Assembly: GCA_037693485.1 (NCBI GenBank)
Contig: CM075345.1
Span: 6,775,501 to 6,839,500 of the forward strand
Direction of reading: 5' to 3'
Source: Kitagawia praeruptora
Lineage: Eukaryota; Streptophyta; Magnoliopsida; Apiales; Apiaceae
Length of the DNA stretch: 64,000 nucleotides
In this document: positions 23,464 through 34,000 of the stretch, in pieces
Layout: every line of letters starts with the position of its first letter
Numbering within the stretch: the first letter of the stretch is position 1
The notes under the pieces: model-generated
Told to the model about the DNA's origin: nothing
Seen by the model: the letters and a program-made list of their open reading frames with translations, nothing else
Databases searched by the model: none
Program-made: the position numbers and the translations under genes

Positions 23464-24755
23464 GAGTAAATTACAAAGAGGTGGCTAAAGTTTACACGAA
23501 TTTTCAAAATGTTGGCCACGCTTTCCGATTATCAAATTGTTGGCCGTAGTTTTGCTCTGAATTTTGAAAAGGTGGCGCCCGTCAATGTCCGTTAAATAAT
23601 GCTCCGTTAACTTAAAATAAGCATAATTTGCAAGGGCAATTAAGGAAATTCACCTCCACTGCATTTTCCATTCATCTTAATATCCCCCACTGAATTCTTT
23701 AAGCCCTTTTCTTCGTAGTACTTCGATTTACCACTTCTTTTGTAACCCCAAGCTCTGTTTGGAATTCAAGATTCTCTCATCTTTATCAATCTCCAAAGCA
23801 GCAGAAGATCCACCCCAATTTTATCCTGCAATGACTGATCAAAATTCGTTGGAAGCCCAAAAATGGCTACCTTTTGGTGACTGGGACATACTTTACAGTA
23901 AGATCCTCTGCCCTTCGTTAATGAAGAAGTCACATAATTTTGAGCAGACAACGAATGATCCTCGGCCATAATCTTAAGAAATACATGTTACATATTTATT
24001 AAATTTCATCATACAAAAAAAATATGTGCATTTACATCAAGGCATATGGCATATATCTCAGCTACTCCGGCTTGTATTTGTGGAGACATCAATGCCATTT
24101 AATCTCTTGAGGAGAACCCTGGCGGTTCCGATTCTTGGACCATGGGTATGCAAGAGTTTGAAGACTTTGTTTACTCTCTGTGTCTTAATGATCTCAGAGA
24201 TACATGGAAGTTTTTAACTTGGTGGAACAGCAATCCAATGAATCCGATCTACTGTATATAAAGTTTTAAGTTGGACTGGGTTTTAGTTAATGAAGTTTGG
24301 CTGGAAAGTTTTCCTTTGGCTCAATCTAAATTCGTGGTGAGAGGTTTGTCAGATCCCATCTTGGAGACAATCCCATCTTTTTCATTTCATAAATCCTCGG
24401 GCAAGTACGAAGATGATAGTGAATATGAAGAATATGATGATGAAGAAGACAATTCAGAAAATCAAGATCAGCAAGTAAATGATTCACTAAGAAATGATGT
24501 GGAGATATGGTGGGGATGAAGGGGGAGATTATGGTTTGTGAGTTTGGGGAAGGTGATCTGAGAGAGGGAGGGAGGTTGTATTTTATTAAAACCCCTTTTT
24601 GCCCTTTGCTCCGTTACAGTCGTTATTGGGTATTTGACGGGCGCCACCTTTTCAAAATTCGGAGCAAAACTACGGCCAACAATTTGATAATCGGAAAGCG
24701 TGGCCAACATTTTGAAAATTCGTGTAAACTTTAGCCACCTCTTTGTAATTTACTC
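23464..24755. mobile_element. Mutator-like element (non-autonomous), 1292 bp
   Basis: Perfect 9-bp TSD TATAATATA (23455-23463 and 24756-24764). The 122-bp terminal inverted repeats (23464-23585 and 24634-24755), starting GAGTAAATTACAAAGAGG, differ at one position that I see. The long TIRs and 9-bp TSD are the MULE signature. There is no MuDR-type transposase. The interior contains what looks like captured foreign coding sequence (24139-24360), making this a Pack-MULE-like element. It is inserted in long LTR A. Confidence 0.88.
24139..24360 (+). pseudogene. Captured LINE endonuclease fragment inside the MULE
   Basis: One frame reads MGMQEFEDFVYSLCLNDL, then TWKFLTWWNSNPMNPI, a stop at 24259-24261, then KLDWVLVNEVWLESFPLAQS and a GLSDP motif. 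Plant L1-type LINE endonucleases have the same order: FTWWN, NPI, KLDRVLVN--W---FP, then G-SDH. Only about 70 residues are present, with an internal stop. The stretch that follows (24400-24480) is an acidic, low-complexity reading frame of unknown origin. This is an APE-type endonuclease piece without function here. Confidence 0.65.
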
Positions 24756-24764
24756 TATAATATA

Positions 24765-25019
24765 TATATATGTCGAGTGAGGGAGAGGAACAAACCGAGA
24801 GAGGGCAGGTCGAGAGAGACTACGAGAGATTGAGAAAGACTGTAACGAGAGAGATATGAGTTGAGAGAGATAAGAGTCTGTGTGGAAGAGAGATTTCGTG
24901 TAAGAGAGAAAAAAAGAGGGAAGAGAGCTCGGGAAATCTCTAGAGAAACCGAGAGATCGATGTTTGTGATTTTTGGGGAAAAATGAAATGAAATTAGGGA
25001 TTGAAGAAATTAAAAGGGG
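24765..25019. repeat. GA-rich low-complexity sequence in long LTR A
   Basis: GAGAGA-rich stretch between the two MULEs; no gene. Confidence 0.6.
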
Positions 25020-25028
25020 AAATAAAAG

Positions 25029-25876
25029 GGGTGAGTGCCCAAAATACCCACTATTTTAGTTTTTCTCACCAAAATACCCAAATTCGGGAAGTACCACCCA
25101 AAATGCCCACGGGATACACCTTTGGGGTAGGAGTATCCACGGGATACGCCTATGTGGTAGGAGTATCAAAAGGATACGCCACTGAACCTTGTGAAATTTT
25201 TTTTGCATACGCCACTGCAACCATCACAGATGCTGATACGCCTGACCAAAACGCGTATCTGACGTCAGAGATGACTTCAGATACGCATCTTCAAAATGCG
25301 CATCAGGGGATACGCATTTTGAAGATGCGTATCTGAAGTCGTCTTCGTCGTTCCCAGAGGTCGCTAAAATTGCGATTCCGACATATACTTTCAATCTCTC
25401 CGTTCTCTCTCTGGCCTCACTTTCCGATTACGTTATTTGCACCATTCAATTCGTCTTTTAGTCCTCTACAATCCTATACCAATGTTTTATCGTTTATTTT
25501 GTCGGATTCAAAACACCCAAATCAACAGATTTTCTAATTTTCAGATTCCGACGAGAGCTTTGACGCCCCTGCGGGGCCACCTACGATAAAACCGATCATC
25601 GGATGATGAAGTTGACGATTGCCTGGTCCTGTGGTGTCGATTTGGAGGATAGGAGACTAGATATGGTGGGGAATCGACGGAAATGGCGAAATCGCCAAAT
25701 ATCGCCGGCAACAGCTCTCTACAATTTCTGGCGAGAGTTTGATTTTTCTGGCAGACACAGGAGCACGAATACGCCCACGGGAGTCACGTATCCCGTGGGT
25801 AGTAAAATCGGTGTTTTCAGATTTGGGTATTTTGGTTAGTGGGTACTGAAAATTTAGGCATTTTGGGCATTCTTTC
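25029..25876. mobile_element. Second Mutator-like element, 848 bp
   Basis: Perfect 9-bp TSD AAATAAAAG (25020-25028 and 25877-25885). The imperfect terminal inverted repeats of about 60 bp share GA(G/A)TGCCCAAAAT(A/G)CC and ACCAAAATACCCAAAT. Near the left end the block ACGGGATAC(A/G)CCT...GTAGGAGTATC is repeated, and near 25760-25800 a related CACGGGAGTCACGTATCCCGTGGG occurs inverted. No transposase is encoded. It is unrelated in sequence to the MULE at 23464. Confidence 0.75.
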
Positions 25877-26339
25877 AAATAAAAGATGGTTTATAGGTTT
25901 TATAAGAATTTTCTGAATAATTATAATTTAATCTAGTTGCATAAAATAGCAATTAAATCGGTAACAATTAGGAAAAATCAAATTTTCATTTTCATAACAT
26001 AGAAAATAAAATTATCTATCTCTCCATATTTTTAAAATATTTTTAGGATCAATAACGAATTAAATATGGATTTTACAAGATTTAATCAATAAAACACAAA
26101 TCAATTAATTAAATCATTTTAAAATCCTTAAATACCAAAATAAATCCATCTAATATTTTTAAAAGTCAATAAACTAATAATATTAATAATTCCAAAAGAT
26201 TTCATAATTTTTACTAATCCTGGTGATTTTATAAAATTTTAAGAAGATAAATAACTCATGAAATAGAATTTATTCACCGAAAATAAAATTAAAATACATA
26301 AACTTACACGACACATATAAATCATCAAATAAACCCACG

Positions 26340-26854
26340 TGTTGTGGAATAAAAACTAGGTTTAAATTATTGCGGCTAGGGTTTGTGTATTTAAGGCTAG
26401 GGTTCGTGAGCTTCGTGCTTTTATGGCTGCTTCTGCGTTCGAGACTAACGGTCCTCACAGAATGCCTACGTATCTCTGTATTAGAGAATCAAGCCAAGAA
26501 AACGTAGTTCTGAGATGAGGGGTCAGACCCTTTTTATAGGCTGAGAAGCCCTAAAATCGTAGTAGGGTTTGGTGACTTGGTGGGCAAGTCACCGACTAGA
26601 AGAAGGTTCTAGTCTCCTTCCATGTATGAATCAGTTTCCATGTTAGAATATGTATCTTGGAGGCTAAGTCAGGCAAGGATCATATTCTTGTTTGACTCTT
26701 ATTTGCTGGGCTGTTTATTACCCCTAATATTAATTACGAAATTAATATTATAATTAGGGTTTGGGCCCATCTGGTGGGCCCCACGTTTGGACCATTCTAG
26801 GTCTAATTAATGCCACATTAAATGTGTCTTAGGGCTTACTTTTAGCCCATATCA
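26340..26854 (-). repeat. Gypsy 3' LTR (515 bp)
   Basis: Plus-strand ends TGTTGTGGAAT and GCCCATATCA (TG...CA). On the minus strand it is preceded by the polypurine tract GAAGTTGGGGGGCAAA at 26855-26870. No differences from the other LTR were found by eye. Confidence 0.97.
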
Positions 26855-26974
26855 TTTGCCCCCCAACTTCTAGGAAAACTGATCAGGTTTTCCTTGAAGT
26901 TATAACGGCCTTATTCGAGACTTGGGTCAGGGTTTATTGCTCTTACGCGAGTATTTTCAACAATATCATATTGA

Positions 26975-28050
26975 TGTAAAGCGTGGAGCGACCGACGCAT
27001 TTACGATGACGTTGAACGACACTAATCAGTGTTAAACGGCACTACACAGCGCTAATCAGCCTTAAACAATGTTTAAACAGTGTTAAACAATGTTAGGTGG
27101 CATCAAATGGCACTAACGGCACTAATCGGCGCTAAACAGTGCTAACCGGCACTAATCAGTGCTTAAACAGCACTAAACGGTGCTAATCGGCACTAAACTG
27201 TGCTAATCTCAATCTCTTTTCATTATTAACAATCATCCAAGATTTGCTGAAAAAGTCGAGATTTAGGTTTAAAAGTTCACTGAAAAAGTAGGGATCCAGG
27301 ACCAAGAACTGAACCTGGACCGGGGGGGATCCAGGTTCAGAAGCTGGTCGGCTGGACCCCCTGAAAATGGGCTGGTCGGCCAAAAGCTGGTCGGCTGAGA
27401 CCTGGTCGGCCAGAAGCTGGTCGGCTGGCCCTCCTCCGGGGGAGCTGGTCGGCCAGAAGCTGGTCTTCCGGGACTTGGTTGGCTGAAATTCCTCTTCTAG
27501 GGCTAACTAGTCAGTAATTGGCCTAAAAAACTTGAACTTAGACTCCTTCTTGATTTCAATAGAGAGTGTGGATCTAGGATCAGAAACCATCCATGGTTCT
27601 AAGGATCCATAGTCTTGACCTTGATTACGAATCGTCAGTATAGTCGCTAGTGACTTCATGGCTAACTTTGGCCTTCATGACTCATCTTGGCCTTCATGGC
27701 TAACCTTGGCCTCTCTTTAACATTGATAATCATCTGATATTCGCTGAAAAAGTCGAGAACCATGTCCAAAATCATTTGCTGAAAAAGTAGGGATCCAGGA
27801 CCAAGAACTGAACCTGGACCGGGGGGATCCAGGTTCAGAAGCTGGTCGGCTGAACCCCTCCAAAGTAGGTTGGTCGGCCGGGACCTGGTCTTCCGGGACC
27901 TGGTCGGCTGACCCTCCTTAAAATAGGTTGGTCGGCCGGGACCTGGTCTTCCGGGACCTGGTCGGCTGACCCTCCTTAAAATAGGTTGGTCGGCCGGGAC
28001 CTGGTCTTCCGGGACCTGGTCGGCTGAGGCCCCTTGTACGTCGCGGTCGA
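26975..28050. repeat. Tandem-repeat region of the Gypsy element
   Basis: Three kinds of repeat. (1) 27005-27200: degenerate units of about 20 bp based on CACTAATCAGTGCTAAACGG. (2) GCTGGTCGGC motifs at 27340-27480. (3) 27860-28025: a 60-bp unit (GGTTGGTCGGCCGGGACC..CTTCCGGGACC) in about three copies. A larger duplication places the block ending GGATCCAGGACCAAGAACTG at both about 27230-27350 and 27725-27850. Each copy contains the perfect inverted repeat CTGAACCTGGA/TCCAGGTTCAG with a 9-10 base loop (27309-27340, 27808-27838). Amplified tandem repeats in this position are known from Retand elements. Confidence 0.85.
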
Positions 28051-28394
28051 TTGCTTCTTGGCTAGCTAGTTAACCCAGACGTGAAAATCATTAATGATCT
28101 TGAGGATCAAAGACTTTGATCTGAATCTCAAACCATCATTTTGGCCATTCATGACTTTGTTATCTTCAGGATCAAGGAACTTGACCTTGATCTTGGATCG
28201 TCAGTTTGGTCATTCGTGACTTCCGACGATATTATTCAAACATCAGCTATTTCTTCTTTGGCATATTTGAATTTTAACGATCCTTTCTGTATAAAACGAG
28301 CAATTTCTGTCCTTTTTTCATCTTTAAACGATAGATGACCTGTAAACGCGAACCAGACTGAACTTCAACCTTTTACAGCAGGTCATACTTCTTT

Positions 28395-28401
28395 TATAAA
28401 A
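28395..28401 (+). promoter_or_regulatory. Putative TATA box of the antisense gene
   Basis: TATAAAA about 108 bp upstream of the ATG at 28509, on the strand opposite to gag-pol. Spacing fits a start of transcription near 28425-28430 and a leader of about 80 nt. Confidence 0.6.
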
Positions 28402-28508
28402 GAAGTGTGGTAGCTTTCATTTCATTCACTTCTTCATTTCTGGGTTTTCAAATTCTTAAGCTCTCTAGCCTTCAAGTTTTAAGATCAAGTTCCAGCTTTG
28501 TAATCAAG

Positions 28509-30630
28509 ATGTCAGAAGGTAACCGGCCAGTGGCTCCTCCCGTATCCATGATGGAAGCCATGGCAAAGAGGAGTAAGATGAGGACAGCTAAAGGTAAGGA
28601 AGAAATCAAACCTTCTTCATTCGTTGATCGTAAATTTGAATCCTTACTAGATCTTCTTAATATTATGAGGGACACATTCCCGAACTGTGCTAGTTTAGAT
28701 GCTTTTAGCAGTCCCAGTAAGTTAAACGAAAAAGATGTTCAGAAAATAAAGAACTCATATCACTTTCCGAGTGCTATCAAAGTTCGTCTCGCAAAACCAT
28801 CAGACAGGACCTGTAACTGGCACCCCGAGAGGCTTTGCGTCCACTGGGGTGCTCTGGATGCTGGGTTCAGATTCCCCGTTGATAACTTCATCATAAGATT
28901 GCTGGCAGAGTATCAGATTCATCCCTGTCAGTTGTATCCCAACTCTTGGAGATATATCTCTATGTTTTTAATAAGATGTCGTCAATTGGAGATTCACCCG
29001 ACTACTACACTATTTCGAAGTATCTTCATAGCCAGTAACTCTTCCGACCAAAAGAAAGGATGGGTCAGTCTCAAGCACAGGGCCAAAATTCCACACATGG
29101 TGAACCCTTATTCTTTACCAGATTCCCAACATTTCTGGGAGAGAGAGTTTGTAATTCTTGAATGGAAAGGCGGTGATTGGGGTAACTTTTTCGTCAAGAG
29201 ATTCGGAGTTGTGCAAGATAGTAAACACTTCATTTGCGACCTTGATGATTCGGAGTTACAGGATCGAGATTGGCTTCTGGCCGATGATGGCAGTACCCAT
29301 TATAAAATGTTTCTGAATGAAAAGAACCTTATCGAAGCTGGCCTTAGCTTTCTTTCCGTTGAGGGTAATTTCCTTACTTAAGCTTCTTATGAACTCTGTT
29401 TGTTCTTATATCTGTGTTTTCTCTTTGTGTTTCAGCTGCGGAGGAGATTGACAGCCGTCCTCAGAATCAGCCGTCTATGACTCAAAGAATGAAGAAAAAA
29501 GCTGAGGAGCTTTTGAATCCCGCTAAGCCTCGGATCCCCAACTTCTTGGAAGGTTGCTCTCAAGGCGGGAAGAGATCCCGTGGAAGTATCAGAACCCCCT
29601 TTATGCCATCCTGGGGTATATGCGAACAAGACTCGGTTTCTGGGAGTCCTGAGCTATCCCTAGACTGGTCGAAGCTTTCTGTTACTCCTCCTGATAGACT
29701 GTCCTTACTTGCTGGGGACAAAATGAATGAGAATCAACTTCTGGGCTCCCAAGCCTTGTATCAGGTGAGATACTTTTCCTACCAATTCTGGTATGATTTA
29801 CCTCTTTCACACTCCTTATGCTTTGTGAACTTTGATTGTAGGCTAATGCCTTCTTCCAAGCTGTCTGTACCCAAGGCCTGGCTTTCAGGGATGAGAATAT
29901 ATCCTTGAAGACTGACTCAGCTAGGTTCCAGGAAGAGATTGATGACCTGCATTCTCAAGTTACCCATGCCGAAGCGGATGCCTTATCCTCCCGAAAGCAA
30001 CTTGCCTCCTTGGCTCAAAAGAAGATGAATGATGCAAATAAATTGATTAAGGCATATCATAAATCTGAAGAGTTTCTAAAGTTCTTTGATGATCATGATG
30101 ATGAGGTACGTCCTTACAACATGTCTGTTGGTTGGGACAAGGCAATCAGTGCTGTAAGTAGCAAACATCCCTCAGTGGTTATCCCCTCTGATTTTCCTTG
30201 CCCTTTCTGGACTGCGGGTGACGAGGACCGTGCAAACCTTGCCTCTGGATCGGGAACCAGGATTGTTCCCCAAGCATCAGGTTCAGGCTCTAAAGGTAGC
30301 CGTAGATCTTCGGGATCCAGGAGGCGTCCTCCAGCTGCTAGTCAAGACTCAAGTTCTTCGGGATCCCGTGGAAAGAAACCCCCGCCTGCCAGGAAAGTTG
30401 GAGTTGTTCGACAACCGATCCCAGGCAAGAGGGTGATCCGTAACGAAGACAGTTCGACTTCATCCTCCGGGGAGGAGGAAACCGAAGATGTGGAGACTAC
30501 TACTCAACCTATGGCGGTCGTTGATCAAGCCGAGGAAGAAACTTCAGGTGAAGAGTCCGGCGAAGAAGAGGATTCAGGTGAGGAGGAGTCGGGCGAGGAG
30601 AGCAGCGAGGAAGAATCCCCAACTAAGTAG
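28509..30630 (+). CDS. Spliced antisense gene of the Gypsy element (PF04195-like)
   Basis: I infer three exons: 28509-29364, 29436-29764 and 29842-30630. Introns of 71 and 77 bp have GG|GTAATT...TTTCAG and CAG|GTGAGA...TTGTAG borders, and splicing keeps one frame, giving 657 aa. Exon 1 holds GFRFPVDNFIIRLLAEY and IHPCQLYPNSWRYISMF, which match the plant 'putative gypsy-type transposon' domain (PF04195). Exon 3 starts with a likely coiled coil (LKTDSARFQEEIDDLHSQ...) and ends in a Ser/Arg/Pro-rich basic region and an acidic repeat tail (SGEESGEEEDSGEEESGEE). Antisense ORFs between pol and 3' LTR are a known feature of Retand/Tat elements; their role is not established. An upstream GTG-initiated extension to 28407 is open, but the ATG after the TATA box is preferred. 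It converges on gag-pol with about 412 bp between stops. Confidence 0.8.
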
Positions 30631-31042
30631 GATGGGTTCCCCTATGGCCTTGCACGGCCTTTATCTAGCCGTTTGTGGCTTTATTTTATCATCTTTCAGT
30701 CAATGTCCTTCGGGACCTAACTTTTATTCGTGTGTTGTAACTTAACTTAAACCATGGCCCTTCAGGGCGTTTTATTTATGTATCTGTTTCCTTTATTCAT
30801 ATGCTTATTTACTTTCAGTACTTGATCTTTCCAGACTTGCACTCAACAGGTGCTTGGTACATAAACAAAACATAGAATCATAGAATGGAAAACAAATTTG
30901 CATTGATATCTCGAAAGAGGGTTCAACCCTTACATAGATACTATGGTCCTACTCGGGGTACTAGTCCCTGGAATGGTTTCATCGAACCTTATTTCTACTT
31001 TTATTAATAAATAGCAAAAAGCCAAGTCCTTACTAGGAAGGC

Positions 31043-34000
31043 TTATACATAATAAATCTTCAAGTTCAGAGCATGCCAAGTTCGGGGCACTTCATTCCCA
31101 TCTAAGGTCTCCAACTTGTATGATCCTCGTCCTAGAGTCCTTCTGACTCGATATGGTCCTTCCCAGTTGGGGGCTAATTTCCCTTTCTGGCCAACTCCAG
31201 AAGCTTCAATCTTCCTGAGAACCAAGTCGCCTTGCTGAAAGAACCTCTCCTTAACCCTGTGGTTGTAATAGAAAGACGCTTTCTTTTGATGCTCCGCATT
31301 TCTGGCGTTTGCCTCATCTCTAACTTCATCAATCAGATCTAGAGCGAGCCTCATGCCTTCTTCATTAGCCTCAGGTTCATATGCCTCAACTCGAGGTGAT
31401 GCCTGCATGATTTCCAGCGGCACAACAGCCTCAGCTCCATAAGCTAGCAAAAACGGGGTTGCTCCGGTAGTTACTTTACAAGTAGTGCGATAAGCCCAGA
31501 GTATAGGTAGCAGCTCATCCACCCAAGTGTTTCTTGAGCGCTCGACCCTTTTCTTTAGTCCATCCAGGATAATTCGATTGGCCACCTCGGCCTGCCCATT
31601 CGCTTGCGGATGTGCCACAGAGGTAAAACGAAGCTCAATAGCATTTTCCTCACAATACTTCTTGAATTCCTCATTGTTAAATTGTGTCCCATTATCTGTC
31701 ACAAGAATTCGCGGGATTCCATATCTACAAATTATGTTCTCCCAAAAGAACTGGGAAACTTGTTTGGTGGTTATCTTGGCTAAAGGTTTAGCCTCAATCC
31801 ACTTGGTGAAGTAGTCAATGGCGACTATCAGAAACTTCCTCTGTGCCGAAGCCATAGGGAAAGGACCTAATATGTCCATTCCCCACATTGCAAACGGGAT
31901 GGGAGAATTGATCGAAGTTAACATCTCAGGCGGCTGCCTTACAATTGGAGCGTGCTTTTGACATCTGTCACACTTCTTGACATAGTCCTGGGCATCCGCC
32001 AACATCTCTGGCCAATAGAATCCCAGGCGGGTAATCTTGTGAGCTAGGGCTCTGCCCCCCAAGTGCTGCCCACAGATCCCTCCATGAACTTCCTCCAACG
32101 CTTCTCTTGCCTCTTGGGGCCTTAGGCACTTCAAGTACGGGATGACAAACGATCTCTTGTATAAGATGCCTTCAATCAAGGCATATCTCAATGCTCTTAC
32201 TGACAATTTTCGTGCCTCCAAGGCATTGTCTGGAAGCCATCCAGTTTCTAGATGAGCTTTAATAGGATCTATCCAACAGCTTCCCACATCGATAGGTGCT
32301 ACCAACTTAGAGTTGATGGTCGGGGCCTTCAAGACCTGGAAGTAAACACTACCTGCATAGTTCTCAATTTCAGAAGAAGCAAATTTAGATAAGGCATCGG
32401 CCTTAGCGTTCTCCTCTCTCGGAATGTGTTCCACATAGCATTCTTCAAACTGAGTCATAACAGCCTTCACGACTCTCAGGTATTTTGCCATAGTCTCATC
32501 CTTGGCTTCAAACTCGCCATTCACTTGTGAGACCACCAGTCTCGAATCTCCACATACTTTGAGATTCTTGACCCTCATGATTCTGGCCAAGCCTAATCCG
32601 GCTATCAGGGCTTCATACTCAGCTTCATTGTTGGTTGTTGGAAAGTCCAACTTCAAAGCGTACTCAACTGTGAACCCATCGGGGCTTTGCAGAACTAAAC
32701 CTGCACCACTAGATTTTGTTTTTGATGCTCCATCAAAATAGAGCACCCAATATTCCTTCTGACCAGTTATAAGTTCTTCACCTTTATCCTCGTTCTCAGG
32801 GGTGGTTATCATCTCCTGCCCCCCGACTTCTTGGTTGTCAATAGTGCATTCAACCACGAAGTCAGCCAATGCCTGAGCCTTGATGGCTGTCCGAGGCTTA
32901 TACTTGATATCAAACTCTCCAAGTTCTATAGCCCATTTGATCAATCTTCCACTTGCTTTCGGACTGTGCAATATGCTCCTCAACTGTTGGTCTGTCAAGA
33001 CTTCGATTTTGTGAGCCTGAAAGTACGGTCTCAATTTCCTTGAAGCAGTGATTAATGCCAATGCAAACTTCTCAATGGGAGAGTAATTCAATTCCGCCCC
33101 ATGCAACACCTTACTCACATAGTAGATGGGTTTCTGAACTTTCTTTTCCTCTTTGACTAGAACAGCACTCAATGCTTGTTCGGATACCGCCAGGTATAGG
33201 TAGAGAATCTCTCCAGGATTAGGTTTGGCCAACAACGGGGCTTCAGCCATGTATTTCTTCAACTGTTCAAAGGCCTCCTGGCTCTCTGTGGTCCACTCAA
33301 AATTTTTCACCTTTTTTAATGCCTGAAAGAAAGGCAAGCATTTGTCACCAGACTTGGAGATGAACCTTCCTAAGGCCGCAACCCGGCCAGTTAATTTCTG
33401 TACATCTCGTATTGAGCGGGGTGACTCCATGTCCAGAATAGCCTTAATCTTGTCCGGGTTGGCCTCTATGCCTCTCTTGGAAACCATCAGCCCCAAAAAT
33501 TTTCCCGATCCAACACCAAAAGCACACTTTGCTGGATTTAGCATCATCTTATGGTGCCTTAGCACTTCAAATGCCTCTCTGAGGTGCCTTATATGATCTG
33601 CCTTGAGTAGGCTCTTGACTAACATGTCATCAACATAGACCTCCATGGTTTTTCCAATCAGATGGGCGAATATCTTATTCACCAATCGTTGGTAGGTAGC
33701 TCCTGCATTCTTTAGACCAAAAGCCATAACAAGATAGCAGAAAACACCAAAGTCGGTTATGAAAGATACCTTAGGAATGTCGTCCTTGTGCATCTTAATC
33801 TGATTGTATCCGCTGAAACCATCCATGAAACTTAACATCTCGTGTCCAGCTGTAGCATCTATTAGGGTGTCAATCCTTGGTAGAGGGAAACAATCCTTTG
33901 GGCATGCATCGTTCAAATCTGTGAAGTCGATGCACATTCTCCATTTTCCATTCGCTTTCTTGACCATGACGGGATTAGCCAACCATTCAGGGAACTGAAT

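Noticed and set aside
24271..24519. Independent acidic protein gene
   Set aside because: The frame starts inside the LINE-like fragment and runs into low-complexity acidic codons within a MULE; no promoter or homology is visible.
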